64,000 nt of DNA from Halorubrum alkaliphilum (GCF_017873815.1 NZ_JAGGKQ010000006.1:62001-126000); one strand, 5' to 3'. Counted from the first letter of the stretch, positions 35,530-44,799 are shown. Notes: generated from the letters alone by a model not told the origin. A program made the numbers and translations.

Positions 35530-37764
35530 CTACCGACCGATGACTTCGGCGGGCGGCGAGAGGTTCCGCCGGCCGCCGAAGGTGATCAGGAACAGGACGC
35601 CGATGCCGACGCCGTACGCTATCATCAGCGGGATCGTCGCGAGGAACATGGTGATCACGTCCGCGGGAGTGAACACCGCCGCGACCAGCAGGATCCCGAC
35701 GGTGACCTCGCGCCAGCGACCACGGAAAGCGTCGTAGGGAACGCCCGCCTTGTTCAGGAGCACCATCGCAACGGGGATGTCCGCGAGGAAGCCGATTCCG
35801 ACGGTGGTGAAGATGACGAGCCACATGAAATCGCTCACCTGATACGTGATGAGCATGTTCGCGCTCGCGGCGTCGGTGATCAGCCACCCGATTATCGCGG
35901 GGGCGATGTAGCTGTAGCCGAGCGCGAATCCGCCGACCAAGCCGGCAAACAGCGCGCCGGTCCAGACGTACACCTGTCGCGCTCGTCCGGCGACGAACCC
36001 GCGGTCCCGCAGCGCCGGCCACGCGTAGTAGAGTATCACGGGGAATACGGCGACGATGCCGAGGAGAATGGAGAACTTCACCATGAAGATCAGCGCCTCG
36101 ACCGGGTGAAGCGTGATGATCTCTATCCCCCCGTCGACCGACTCCGGGACGCGAGATTCGAGGTCCGCCCGGACCGCTGCGAGCCCGCCGAGGTAGAGCC
36201 ACGTGAACGCCAGCGTCATCACGCCGCCGAACACGGCGACGAGGCGGAACGACCGCGACCGCAACGAGCCGAGGATGAACTTGATATCGGTGTAGTACCC
36301 GCCGATGTCCTCCTCGGCGTCGTCGTCCTCCGCGAACTCCGAGAGGAACGTCGAAGAGGCCCGCGAGGACCGGTTTCCGATCGTCCCGAGGAGGCCGGCG
36401 TCGTCGGTGTCGTCGCCGGAACCGCCGGAGCCGCCGCTTCCGTCAGCTGTACCCTCCGCGTCCCCGTCCGCGTCGTCGGCTCCGTCGTCGCCCTCGTTCG
36501 CCTCGTCGAACCGGTCGAGGATCGCCTGTGCCTTCTCGGGATCGTCGTCGTCGATCGCGGCCTGCGCCCGGGAGAGCGACTCCTCCTCGCCCATCTCCTC
36601 GAACGGTTCGACGGGAGCCGCACGGATCCCGGCGGCGTCGAGTTCGTCGAGGTCGATCGCGGTCGGCTCGCCGTACTGGTATCCCGCGCTCGTGGCGTCG
36701 AGGTCGGTGTAGACGGCCCACAGGACCGCGAGGAGCCCGAACGCGAGCGCCCAGCCGATCGCGTAGACCGCGGCGGCCGTCACGGGGTCCACGCCGAGCC
36801 CCTCACCGGGCGCGAGAAAGCGCCAGTCGCTGCCGGCCCACCGGAGGAGGTCGTTAACGGCGGTTCGACCGCCGTACTCGTAAAAGGCGTACACGACTGC
36901 GCCGCCGAACACGGCCGCGGCGAGCACGACGTTCCAGTGGTTCCTGACCGCCGCGGGCACGTCGATCCGGTCGGAGCTCCGCTTCGTAGTGACGACGAGC
37001 TTCGCGAGATAGAGGCTGAAGCCGTACAGCGCGGTGAGCGGGAACGCCCACATCAGCTGGGTGAACGGGTCCGGCGGCGAGAAGAACGCGCCGAAGACGA
37101 AGATCGCGAGGACTGCGTACTTCCAGTTGTCGCGGAACGTCTCGTACTGGACGATCTCGGCATAGGAGAGGCCGGTGACCAACAGCGGCATCTGTCCCGC
37201 GAGCCCGAAGGAAAGCGAGAGGAAGACGATGAACTCCGTCCACATCACGATCCCGTAGGTCGGCTGGATCCCGGCTTCGAGACCGAAACTGGCCAAAAAG
37301 GAGAACATGATCGGGAAGAATCCGTAGATCCCGTAGGCGACGCCGACGGCGAACAACACCGTTCCGAGGAGACCGATGACCGCGAGTTTCCAGCGTGGAA
37401 CGGGCGAGTCGGGCCACATCCCGCGACTCCGGAGCTCGTGGCGAGTCACGAACACGAGCGCCGGGATCGTGACGAGCGCACCGACGATCAGCCCGATCTT
37501 CGCCTGAAGGAGGATCACCTCGAAGGGGGTGGTGGCGATGACGTCGAGCTCCTCGGCGACGGCGGCGGACATGTTCGCCTCCGTGATGTCGTAGAGGAAC
37601 TCCCAGACGTACACGCGGAGCGCCCAGAACGTGAGGAGGAAACCGATGAAGAAGACGACGAACACCTTTTGAAGGTCCTTCTGTATCGATCGAAGGAACG
37701 CCTTCGCCGAGTCGCGACCGTCCGCGAGCGACTGTTGGGTGTCCTCGTCGAGGGCACTCGCCAT
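35530..37764 (-). CDS. tatC2: Twin-arginine translocase TatC2 (two-domain TatCt)
   Basis: A 744-residue protein holding two TatC domains in tandem, a form found in haloarchaea, which export most secreted proteins folded through the Tat pathway. The first TatC domain is at about 1-270, then extra membrane helices and an acidic Gly/Ser linker (about 348-488), then the second TatC domain with TFAFLADIPVAMVLLNKAG-like helices near the end. I chose ATG 37764 (MASALDEDTQQ) because the longer frame begins with a basic stretch overlapping the tatC1 promoter. It is divergent from tatC1. Confidence 0.93.
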   Translation of the reverse strand: MASALDEDTQQSLADGRDSAKAFLRSIQKDLQKVFVVFFIGFLLTFWALRVYVWEFLYDITEANMSAAVAEELDVIATTPFEVILLQAKIGLIVGALVTIPALVFVTRHELRSRGMWPDSPVPRWKLAVIGLLGTVLFAVGVAYGIYGFFPIMFSFLASFGLEAGIQPTYGIVMWTEFIVFLSLSFGLAGQMPLLVTGLSYAEIVQYETFRDNWKYAVLAIFVFGAFFSPPDPFTQLMWAFPLTALYGFSLYLAKLVVTTKRSSDRIDVPAAVRNHWNVVLAAAVFGGAVVYAFYEYGGRTAVNDLLRWAGSDWRFLAPGEGLGVDPVTAAAVYAIGWALAFGLLAVLWAVYTDLDATSAGYQYGEPTAIDLDELDAAGIRAAPVEPFEEMGEEESLSRAQAAIDDDDPEKAQAILDRFDEANEGDDGADDADGDAEGTADGSGGSGGSGDDTDDAGLLGTIGNRSSRASSTFLSEFAEDDDAEEDIGGYYTDIKFILGSLRSRSFRLVAVFGGVMTLAFTWLYLGGLAAVRADLESRVPESVDGGIEIITLHPVEALIFMVKFSILLGIVAVFPVILYYAWPALRDRGFVAGRARQVYVWTGALFAGLVGGFALGYSYIAPAIIGWLITDAASANMLITYQVSDFMWLVIFTTVGIGFLADIPVAMVLLNKAGVPYDAFRGRWREVTVGILLVAAVFTPADVITMFLATIPLMIAYGVGIGVLFLITFGGRRNLSPPAEVIGR

Positions 37765-37880
37765 ACGGCGACCGAGGGCCGTGGTCGTTATCAACCTTTT
37801 CGACCGTCGCCGCGTCCGGTGCGCCCACGGCGTTTCTCGGGTTCGAGGTGAGGGGGACGCTCGTCGCCATCCGAAAAGGC

Positions 37881-37888
37881 CTATAATC
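37881..37888 (+). promoter_or_regulatory. TATA-like box for tatC1
   Basis: CTATAATC lies 24-31 bases before the tatC1 ATG at 37912, within the divergent tatC2-tatC1 control region. Confidence 0.5.
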
Positions 37889-37911
37889 ACCCGGTCGCGT
37901 AGATGAACTGA

Positions 37912-39015
37912 ATGGACGACTCGGACCGGTCGCGTGGGGAGCCCTCAGATCCCGAGGGTGACCCGAACACCGCCGACGGGACGGTCGACAGCGACGACGC
38001 CGACGGGACGGTCGACAGCGACGACGCGAACGAGTCGGACACGGTCGAGACGGAGAGTTCGCCGGAGGTCGCTCCCGAGATCGATTCCGGAACCACGTCT
38101 ACAGCGCAGGACGGTTCCGGCGACGCCGACGAGACGACCGACACCCTCGACGCACACGAGCCGGGAAGCGCCGAGAGCCTCGGGGACGGTGGTACTCCCG
38201 CCACGGTCGAGGACGCGGCCGGCGCGGCGACGGTCGAGGACGGCGACACCGGTGACGGGTCGACCGCGGACGACGAGGCGTTCGAGGGGATAGAGGGCCC
38301 CGAGACGGACGAGGAGATGCCGCTCGCGGCGCACATCGAGGAGATGATGCGACGGATCGCGGTCGTCTTCCTGCTCGGCGGGCTGGCGACGCTCGTCGTC
38401 GTGACGGAGTCGACGGCGCTCATCAACTACTTCTGGGACTACCACATCCCGGCACCGTTGGAGAACCGGCCGCGGCTGTACGCCCCGCTCGAACTCCCGC
38501 TCACACGATTGAAGGTGGCGGGGATCGCCGGCGTCGTCGTCGGCCTCCCGGCGTTCGTCTACCAGACGTACCGGTTCATGAAACCCGGGCTCTACGAGAA
38601 CGAGCGCCGCTACTACCTCGCGGCCGTCCCCACGAGCCTCGTGCTCGGGGGGCTCGGGGTCGCGTTCGCACACTTTCTCGTGTTGCCCGCGATCTTCTCG
38701 TATTTCACGACGTACACCTCCGACGCGGCGACGATCGCCTTCGGGCTCGCGGAGACGTTCAACCTGATCGTGATCATGCTCGCGTTCATGGCGATCGTCT
38801 TTCAGATCCCACTGTTCATCATGCTCGCGATCATGATGAACCTCGTCACCCGAGTCTGGCTGGAGGACAAACGCCTCATCTTCTGGGGCGCGTTCCTCGG
38901 CATCGCGTTCCTGTTCAGCCCCGATCCGACCGGGATGGCCCCGATCATCGTCACGCTCACGATGATCGTCCTCTTCGAGGGGACGCTGGCTATCCTCCGC
39001 TGGACCGGAAACTGA
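37912..39015 (+). CDS. tatC1: Twin-arginine translocase TatC1 (TatCo)
   Basis: A 367-residue single-domain TatC. The first 135 residues are a very acidic, Thr/Ser-rich and probably disordered cytosolic extension with the repeat DGTVDSDDA twice. The TatC core follows with MPLAAHIEEMMRRI (the family's conserved N-terminal EEMR-type motif), six membrane helices, the SVL-type KPGLYENERRYY loop and the final FSPDPTGMAP region. TatC recognises the twin-arginine signal of exported proteins, such as the Tat-signal protein encoded next (39052-39633). Confidence 0.94.
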   Translation: MDDSDRSRGEPSDPEGDPNTADGTVDSDDADGTVDSDDANESDTVETESSPEVAPEIDSGTTSTAQDGSGDADETTDTLDAHEPGSAESLGDGGTPATVEDAAGAATVEDGDTGDGSTADDEAFEGIEGPETDEEMPLAAHIEEMMRRIAVVFLLGGLATLVVVTESTALINYFWDYHIPAPLENRPRLYAPLELPLTRLKVAGIAGVVVGLPAFVYQTYRFMKPGLYENERRYYLAAVPTSLVLGGLGVAFAHFLVLPAIFSYFTTYTSDAATIAFGLAETFNLIVIMLAFMAIVFQIPLFIMLAIMMNLVTRVWLEDKRLIFWGAFLGIAFLFSPDPTGMAPIIVTLTMIVLFEGTLAILRWTGN

Positions 39016-39051
39016 CGGTCGAAGCGCCGGAATGCGGGTCCGGTACGTCCA

Positions 39052-39633
39052 CTACTCGGCTGCGAGCGACTCGTACACGTTCGCCGCGACGGTCGCGGAC
39101 TCGAACGCCAGCTCCAACAGGCCGTTCCACTCCGCGTCGGTCAGCGCGGCCACCGTCTGCCCGTCGAGGTCGACGCGGCGGACCTCCTCGCCGTCGAGCG
39201 TCATCGACACGGCGAACGACGCCGGATCGTCCGCGGCGGCCGTGGCTTCGAGCCGCTCACGGAACGCCCCGTGACCGTCCGGCGACAGCGCCACGTACAC
39301 GAGGTGCTCGTCGTCGGCCTCATCGCTCCCGTCGCGGTCGTCAGCGCCGTCACCGTCGTCGGGAGTCTGGACGTGATCGAGGTCCGCAGCATCGAAGAGA
39401 AACGGGTCGTCCTCATCGTTTCCGTCCTCATTTGCGCCACCACGGTCGCGTTCGTCACTGGCGACGAGCACTGCTTCGAAGGGCGCGTCGGGGTCGACGG
39501 GGGTGGCTCCGCCGGCTTCGCCGTCCGCGTCGTCCGCGTCGTCGGTCACGGCCGCCGCGCCGACGAACCCGACGACACCGAGGCCGCCGGCCACTCCGAG
39601 TCCGGCGAGCATGCCGCGTCGAGAGAGTTCCAT
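39052..39633 (-). CDS. Secreted protein with Tat signal, function unknown
   Basis: A 193-residue acidic protein. The N-terminus MELSRRGMLAGLGVAGGLG is a twin-arginine signal (SRRGML), so the protein leaves the cell folded; there is no lipobox cysteine directly after it. The mature part contains HLVYVALSPDGHGAFRERLEA and FAVSMTLDGEEVRRVDLDG, a small alpha/beta domain I cannot assign. I chose ATG 39633 over a GTG six bases upstream. A TTTTAGTT box on the minus strand lies about 26 bases before it. It converges with tatC1. Confidence 0.78.
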   Translation of the reverse strand: MELSRRGMLAGLGVAGGLGVVGFVGAAAVTDDADDADGEAGGATPVDPDAPFEAVLVASDERDRGGANEDGNDEDDPFLFDAADLDHVQTPDDGDGADDRDGSDEADDEHLVYVALSPDGHGAFRERLEATAAADDPASFAVSMTLDGEEVRRVDLDGQTVAALTDAEWNGLLELAFESATVAANVYESLAAE

Positions 39634-39720
39634 ACCCACGGTCCTGTGTCGGACAACTAAAACGTTACACGCCGATACTCGCGGCTGATAATCGTCGCGC
39701 GGCGCGGGAGCGTCCGCGCG

Positions 39721-39789
39721 TCACTCGCCGCCGAACGTGAGCGTCACTCGCCGCCGAACGTGAGCGTCACTCGCCGCCGAACGTGAGCG
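39721..39789. repeat. 23-bp tandem repeat x3 at the nicotinamidase 3' end
   Basis: Three perfect units (39721-39743, 39744-39766, 39767-39789) start TCACTCGCCGCCGAACGTGA and end GCG. The last unit is the true 3' end of the gene with its stop codon; the other two repeat the codons for LTFGGE and the stop beyond the gene. Confidence 0.95.
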
Positions 39790-40345
39790 AGTCGCGAGTC
39801 GCGGTCTCGCCGAACAGCCAGTCGGCGTGCTCGACCGCGTACTCGCGGTGCTCCTCGGTGATGTACCCGAGCGCGTCCTCAACGACGACGGGTCGGTAGT
39901 CCCGGAGCCCGGCGCTACCGGCGGTGTGGAGCACACAAACGTTCGCGAGCGTCCCACAGATCAGGAGATCGTCGATCCCGCGAGCGTCGAGGTATCCTTC
40001 GAGATCGGTCCGGTAGAAGGCGTCGTAGGTGTGTTTCTCGACGACGTGATCCTCGCCACGCACGTCGAGCGCGTCGACCAGCTCCGCGTCCCACGACCCC
40101 TCGACGACGTGTTCGCCCCAGCGGTCGAACTCGTCGTAGTAGTGGGTGTCGTCGAACTGCTCGGGCGGATGAACGTCGCGGGTATATACAACGCGCGCAC
40201 CGGCGTCGCGGGCGCGGTCGACGAGGTCGGCGACCGGATCGATCGCGGCCTCGCTCGGCTCGGCGTAGAGGCTCCCGTCGGGGTGACAGAACCCGTTTTG
40301 CATGTCCACGACGACCACCGCGGTGGCGTGCGGATCGTACGGCAT
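39767..40345 (-). CDS. pncA: Nicotinamidase (isochorismatase-fold cysteine hydrolase)
   Basis: A 192-residue hydrolase. The catalytic triad reads D14 (VVVDMQNGF), K104 (VVEKHTYDAF) and C137 (GTLANVCVLHT). D57 and H59 (RDVHPPEQFDDTH) give the metal site typical of nicotinamidases. These enzymes turn nicotinamide into nicotinate; a nicotinate phosphoribosyltransferase, which uses that product, is encoded 1.9 kb away, which favours nicotinamidase over isochorismatase. The 3' end is triplicated in the DNA as a perfect tandem repeat. Confidence 0.88.
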   Translation of the reverse strand: MPYDPHATAVVVVDMQNGFCHPDGSLYAEPSEAAIDPVADLVDRARDAGARVVYTRDVHPPEQFDDTHYYDEFDRWGEHVVEGSWDAELVDALDVRGEDHVVEKHTYDAFYRTDLEGYLDARGIDDLLICGTLANVCVLHTAGSAGLRDYRPVVVEDALGYITEEHREYAVEHADWLFGETATRDSLTFGGE

Positions 40346-40426
40346 GTCCCGTGGTTCGTCCGCCGATAAATAAAACGTACAGGGAGCACGGACAAACTAC
40401 TTACCCGACGGCTCGTAAGCGGTCAT

Positions 40427-42124
40427 ATGCGACGGGTTCTCACCCTTTCGGTGGTGGTCGTCACGGTCGCCCTCCTCGCGATCGGCACCGGTGCCGCCGC
40501 CGTCGGAGGGGCCGCCGTCGGCGGCGAGGGCTCCGCGTCGACGAACTCGGTCGCGGAGACCGCGGCCGAATGCGAGACGACCGACGACAACGATCTGATC
40601 GGCTGTTGGAACGGGACCCACTACGGCGACGACTTCGATATCGATCAGGGCGACGGGCTGACCGAGCCGGAGCTCGAAGCGCTGACACACCGGAAGATGG
40701 CCCGAGTCGAACACCTCCGTGAACGTCCCTTCAAGGAGGAGGTGACGGTCGACACCATAACCCGCGAGGAGTTCCAGGCCGACCGAGCCGACGACGGCGA
40801 GCCGACGGACGCCGACCGCGAGTTCAACCGCTGGAACGATCAGGTGTGGAAGGCGCTGTTCGTCGTCGGCGAGGACGACTCCTCGGCCGAGGCGATCGAC
40901 GCCGTGTTCGGCGGCGCGGTCGGTGGGTTCTACTCGCCGGCCGAGGAACGGGTCGTCATCGTCGTCGACGAGGGTGAGGCCCTCCAGATCGACGGGTCGA
41001 CGTTGGTTCACGAGCTCGCCCACGCGATGCAGGACCAGTATCACGACCTCGGCGACCGGCGATACGTCGGTGACACCCAGGACGCCGACCTCGCCGTCGA
41101 CGGGATCGTCGAGGGGGAGGTCGTCCACCTTGAGGAGCTGTACGACGAGCGATGTGAGGAGAACTGGACGTGTCTCGGCGAGCCCGACGAGGAGGCCGGT
41201 GGAGGTGCGGGCGACCTGAACTTCGGTATCCTACAGACCGTCCTCCAGCCCTACTCCGACGGCCCGTTCTACGCGGCGGAACTGGTAGAGGAGCGGGGCT
41301 GGGAGGCGGTCAACGACACGATGAACGAGCCGCCCGAGAGCACTTCGGAAGTGATCCACCGCGACCCCGACTACGAGACGACCGACGTCGAGTTCGAGGA
41401 CACCGCGGAGGGCGACTGGGAGACGTACTCGAACCAGGGCGTCGACGGTGCGGAGACGACGGGCGAGGCGTCGATGTTCGTGATGTTCTGGTATCAAGCG
41501 TATCAAGCGGTTCAGGCGGGTGAGCCCTCCCCGACGTTCGATGCCAACACCCACTTGGCGACGGATGAGACTCTCGCGACCCGAAACGCGTACAACTACG
41601 CTCACTCCTCGACCGACGGCTGGGCGGGCGACGAGCTGTACCCCTACCGCAACGACGCCGGCGACGAAGAGCGCGACGGCTACGTCTGGGTGACGGAGTG
41701 GCAGACCGAGGCGGACGCGGAGGAGTTCCACGAGACGTACCTCCGGATGGTCGATCATCACGGTGCCGAACGCCTCGACGACGGCGTTCTCGACGTCGCT
41801 GACGGCGACTTCCGGGGCGCGTACGGCATCGAGCGCGACGACACGACCGTGACGATCGCTCACGCGCCCACCGCTGACGGCGTGTTCGACCTCCGTCCCG
41901 AACTCGATCCCGACGGTGTCGACGACGTAAACGGTGAGAACGCCGGTGACGGGCTTGGGAGCTCCGATCCGAACCTCGGCGACGGCAACGAGGGGGACGG
42001 CGAGGGGGACGACGAGTTCGCCGACGGTGAACCGTTCGACGGGGCCGTTCCGGGTCTCGGGGTCGTCGTCGGCCTCGTCTCGCTCGTCGGGGCCGCGCTC
42101 CTCGCTCGCCGCTCCCGATCGTAG
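40427..42124 (+). CDS. Hvo_1808-type surface protein with HExxH motif
   Basis: A 565-residue exported protein. It has a Sec-type signal (residues 1-25), a large acidic extracellular domain with a metallopeptidase-like STLVHELAHAMQDQYHDL (H195, E196, H199) and a downstream EGEVVHLEELYDE that could supply the third ligand, then an Asp/Gly/Glu-rich stalk and a C-terminal anchor PGLGVVVGLVSLVGAALLAR. The last part resembles a PGF-CTERM sorting signal, which archaeosortase replaces with a lipid. A TATA-like ACTACTTACC (40395-40404) precedes the ATG. Proteolytic activity is inferred, not known. Confidence 0.86.
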   Translation: MRRVLTLSVVVVTVALLAIGTGAAAVGGAAVGGEGSASTNSVAETAAECETTDDNDLIGCWNGTHYGDDFDIDQGDGLTEPELEALTHRKMARVEHLRERPFKEEVTVDTITREEFQADRADDGEPTDADREFNRWNDQVWKALFVVGEDDSSAEAIDAVFGGAVGGFYSPAEERVVIVVDEGEALQIDGSTLVHELAHAMQDQYHDLGDRRYVGDTQDADLAVDGIVEGEVVHLEELYDERCEENWTCLGEPDEEAGGGAGDLNFGILQTVLQPYSDGPFYAAELVEERGWEAVNDTMNEPPESTSEVIHRDPDYETTDVEFEDTAEGDWETYSNQGVDGAETTGEASMFVMFWYQAYQAVQAGEPSPTFDANTHLATDETLATRNAYNYAHSSTDGWAGDELYPYRNDAGDEERDGYVWVTEWQTEADAEEFHETYLRMVDHHGAERLDDGVLDVADGDFRGAYGIERDDTTVTIAHAPTADGVFDLRPELDPDGVDDVNGENAGDGLGSSDPNLGDGNEGDGEGDDEFADGEPFDGAVPGLGVVVGLVSLVGAALLARRSRS

Positions 42125-42203
42125 CGGAAAGGGCGCGGGAACGATCGCTCGGCTCGTCGTCGACACGGATGACTTTTCGTGGCTGCCGGTCGAACCGATC
42201 GAT

Positions 42204-43370
42204 ATGACCGACTTCGAGTTCGACATCGTCGACGACGAGGCGATCCGCGGCGGCCGGGCGACGGACGCGTACTTCGACCGGACGACGGCTGCCTTGGAGC
42301 ACGCCGGACGCAACCCCGAGGTCGTTGCCGAGGTGACCGCCGACCAGTTCCCGAACGGCGAGTTCGAGCTGTTCGCGGGACTGAACGACGCGGTCGCGCT
42401 GCTCGCCGGGCGTGGCCTCGACGTCCACGCGATCCCCGAGGGACGGTTGTTCGACGGCGGCCCGGTGATGCGGATCGAAGGGTCGTATCGGACGTTCGCT
42501 CGGCTGGAGACCTCGCTTCTGGGCTTTCTCTCACATGCCTCCGCGATCGCGACCGCCGCGCTCGACTGTCGAGTCACGGCACCCGACTCGCAGCTGCTCT
42601 CCTTCGGCGCGCGTCACGTCCATCCGTCGATGGCCGCCGCGGTGGAGCGGTCGGCGCTCGTCGCGGGATTCGACGGCTTCTCCCACGTCGCCGCCGGCGA
42701 CCTGATCGACCGTGAGGCGTCGGGGACGATGCCGCACGCGCTCGCCATCTGTTTCGGTCGGGGGAACCAAGAGGCGGCGTGGCACGCCTTCGACGAGGCG
42801 GCCGGCCCCGACACGCCCCGGATCGCGCTGTGTGACACCTACACCGACGAGGTGGACGAGACGCTCAGGGCGGTCGAGACGCTCGGCGACCGGCTCGACG
42901 GGATCCGTCTCGACACGACCGGATCGCGCCGGGGCGATTTCGAGCACATCGTTCGCGAGGTCCGGTGGGAGCTCGACGCTCGGGGGCACGACGACCTCGA
43001 CGTGTACGTCTCCGGCGGACTCGGTCCTGCCGACCTCCGTACGCTCCGCGATCACGTCGACGGGTTCGGCGTCGGCGGCCACGTCTCGAACGCCGACCCC
43101 GTCGACTTCGCGCTCGACATCGTCGAGGTCGACGGTGAGCCGGCGGCTAAACGCGGCAAACTCTCCGGAACGAAGCAGGCGTACCGCACGGCCGACGGCG
43201 CGCACGCGGTCGGGCTGGTCGACCGGGACGCTCCCGAGGGATCCGAACCCCTGTTGGAGCCCGTGATCCGCGACGGCGAGGTCATCGACGGGGGCGCGTT
43301 CTCGCTCACGGCGGCGGCGGAGCGGGCGCTCGCGGACGCGGAGCGGGTCGGATACGGGGGAAGGAACTGA
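42204..43370 (+). CDS. pncB: Nicotinate phosphoribosyltransferase
   Basis: A 388-residue enzyme joining nicotinate to PRPP to make nicotinate mononucleotide for NAD salvage. It has FGARHVHPSMAAAVERSALVAGFDGFSH, GIRLDTTGSRRGD, and the phosphate-binding VYVSGGLGPADLR and FGVGGHVSNADPVDFALD. I chose the ATG at 42204 (MTDFEFDIVDDEAI); the frame is open further upstream but runs into the preceding gene. It acts after the nicotinamidase encoded nearby on the other strand. Confidence 0.94.
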   Translation: MTDFEFDIVDDEAIRGGRATDAYFDRTTAALEHAGRNPEVVAEVTADQFPNGEFELFAGLNDAVALLAGRGLDVHAIPEGRLFDGGPVMRIEGSYRTFARLETSLLGFLSHASAIATAALDCRVTAPDSQLLSFGARHVHPSMAAAVERSALVAGFDGFSHVAAGDLIDREASGTMPHALAICFGRGNQEAAWHAFDEAAGPDTPRIALCDTYTDEVDETLRAVETLGDRLDGIRLDTTGSRRGDFEHIVREVRWELDARGHDDLDVYVSGGLGPADLRTLRDHVDGFGVGGHVSNADPVDFALDIVEVDGEPAAKRGKLSGTKQAYRTADGAHAVGLVDRDAPEGSEPLLEPVIRDGEVIDGGAFSLTAAAERALADAERVGYGGRN

Positions 43371-43420
43371 GCGGCGGGATCGAGCCGAGAAAAAGCTACT
43401 GAGACCGTTCTTTTGGGCCG

Positions 43421-44023
43421 CTACAGCTCCTCAACTGCGCCGCCGTCGGGGCGCTCCCGGAACACCTGCCCCTCGATGAGCGTCACCATGGTGTCGTCCT
43501 CCTGCCAGGCGGTCGGCGATATCCTCGCCTTTCGGCAGGCTCGCGAGAGGAACTCCGCGCCGGACCAGCCGTTCTCGACGGGGACCGTCGGGTAGAGCCA
43601 GCCGTGGTCGTTGCCGCCGTCCACCGCGACGCCGTGGGTGCCGATCCGAAGGTCTTCGAGCGGATCGTTCGTCAGAACGGTGTTGGAGACGACGAACACG
43701 GAGACGGTGATGTTGTCGAGCTCCTTAGGCTCGACCTCGGAGCCACACGAGTCGTCGGAGGCCGCCTTGATCGCGGCCTCGACGATGGCGTGGCCGAGCT
43801 GATCGGAGGTCTCCCACGCGCCGGCACAGCCGCGCAGTCGCCCGCGTCCTCGGGTTGATTCGAGCCGGACGAACGCGCCGGTTCTTGCGTAAAACGCCTC
43901 ACGCATGCTTCCGGGCTGTTCGCGTTGCCCGTTTCGAACGAACGACACGACCGCCTCGCGTGCGAGTTCGACCGCTCGTGCACCGTCGTCATACGACAGC
44001 TGAACGGTCTGTGCCTCGGACAT
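43421..44023 (-). CDS. AMMECR1-domain protein (TIGR00296 family)
   Basis: A 200-residue protein with the full AMMECR1 fold. It contains RGRGRLRGCAGAWETSDQLGHAIVEAA (the RGCxG signature region), AASDDSCGSEVEPKELDNITVSV and NDHGWLYPTVPVENGWSGAEFLSRAC. The family is conserved from archaea to humans, but its reaction is unknown; in archaea it often lies near Memo or radical SAM genes, which is not the case here. I chose ATG 44023 (MSEAQTVQLSY) over one two codons upstream. Confidence 0.9.
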   Translation of the reverse strand: MSEAQTVQLSYDDGARAVELAREAVVSFVRNGQREQPGSMREAFYARTGAFVRLESTRGRGRLRGCAGAWETSDQLGHAIVEAAIKAASDDSCGSEVEPKELDNITVSVFVVSNTVLTNDPLEDLRIGTHGVAVDGGNDHGWLYPTVPVENGWSGAEFLSRACRKARISPTAWQEDDTMVTLIEGQVFRERPDGGAVEEL

Positions 44024-44200
44024 ACACATTTCTAACGGTGCTGACGACTTGAACGCTTCCCTTGGACGTGAAGATCCGTGATCGACCGAGTATCCTCGAA
44101 TTCCGCCGTCTATTCGGGTGTCCGGCGGTTTCAGGACGTGAGAGAGCGTTCACGGCGTCGCGTGTGGGTTCGGTCCCGAAATCGACCCGCCACCGAACCC

Positions 44201-44208
44201 CTTATTTT
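44201..44208 (+). promoter_or_regulatory. TATA-like box for RNase P RNA
   Basis: CTTATTTT lies 20-27 bases before the predicted 5' end of the RNase P RNA at about 44228, the right spacing for an archaeal core promoter. Confidence 0.6.
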
Positions 44209-44227
44209 CCGGCGTCGGCTACGGTCG

Positions 44228-44550
44228 AGCGGACAGAGGGAGCCCGACTCCCGTGCCGTTGGCATGAGGAAAGTCCCCCCACCGGCCGGACGGGCGACCG
44301 GGCACACGCTCGGAGTCGGAGACGGCTGGCTCTGGAACAGCAACGACACCCCCCACCTCGACCCGTGATTCGTGCGAACCGACCCGTAAGGGAAGGGAGC
44401 TAACCCGATGAGGTTCGACGGGTGGGAACGGATGGAACGGCGAATCCTCGCCGGTGCAAGTCCGCGGCCATTAGGTAGTCCGGCCACGGCCGCAGACGCT
44501 GAGCCGAATGTCGGGACGAACCGAAGGGGGCTTACTCCCCTCAGTCCGCT
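44228..44550 (+). ncRNA. rnpB: RNase P RNA
   Basis: The catalytic RNA that trims tRNA 5' ends. The universal CR-I block GAGGAAAGTCC is at 44266-44276 and CR-V (GGGGGCTTAC) at 44526-44535. They pair as helix P4: AAG-U-CCCCC with GGGGGCUU, leaving the conserved bulged U. The ends pair as P1: AGCGGAC (44228-44234) with GTCCGCT (44544-44550), extended by GAGGGAG with CTCCCCTC. Between them are GGTGCAAGTCCGCGG and the AGACGCTGAGCCGAATG stretch seen in archaeal P RNAs. Length (about 323) fits archaeal type A RNA. Ends are set from P1 pairing and the TATA position and may be off by a few bases. Confidence 0.93.
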
Positions 44551-44799
44551 TATAAGGGCGACTGGCGAGTCCACGCGTCGGATCGTCGTCGTGGATCCCG
44601 TTCGAACATGAGACGATCGTCTCACCCCGTAGTCGGGATCCGTTCATCGGTGAGCGATGTCGGGAGTATATCGAGCATACTGAGACGGTGGTGTTTATAA
44701 GCGAGAGAGTGATGTTGCTGGCGGCGGTTTATAAGTGAATGACTCCGCGAGAAACAACTCACACGTTCCACCCACTCGTGTATAAGTCTGCGACTGCGG
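44551..44799. other. AT-rich flank between rnpB and repeat copy B
   Basis: No gene is visible. The stretch holds several TATA-like words, including TTATAAGG (44550-44557), GTTTATAAGCGAG (44693-44705), GGTTTATAAGTGAAT (44727-44741) and GTGTATAAGTC (44779-44789), spaced tens of bases apart. They may be promoters or remnants of repeat ends. Confidence 0.5.

Noticed and set aside
35347-37851. 834-residue open frame opposite tatC2
   Set aside because: Very Arg/Glu-rich, no fold, fully antisense to TatC2, whose membrane helices and family match are clear.
39721-39789. Tandem repeat considered as a CRISPR fragment
   Set aside because: The 23-bp units are directly adjacent with no spacers and no cas genes are present; it is a simple tandem duplication.
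44062-44403. Open frames over the RNase P RNA
   Set aside because: The sequence folds as RNase P RNA with conserved CR-I, CR-V and P1, so protein coding is unlikely.
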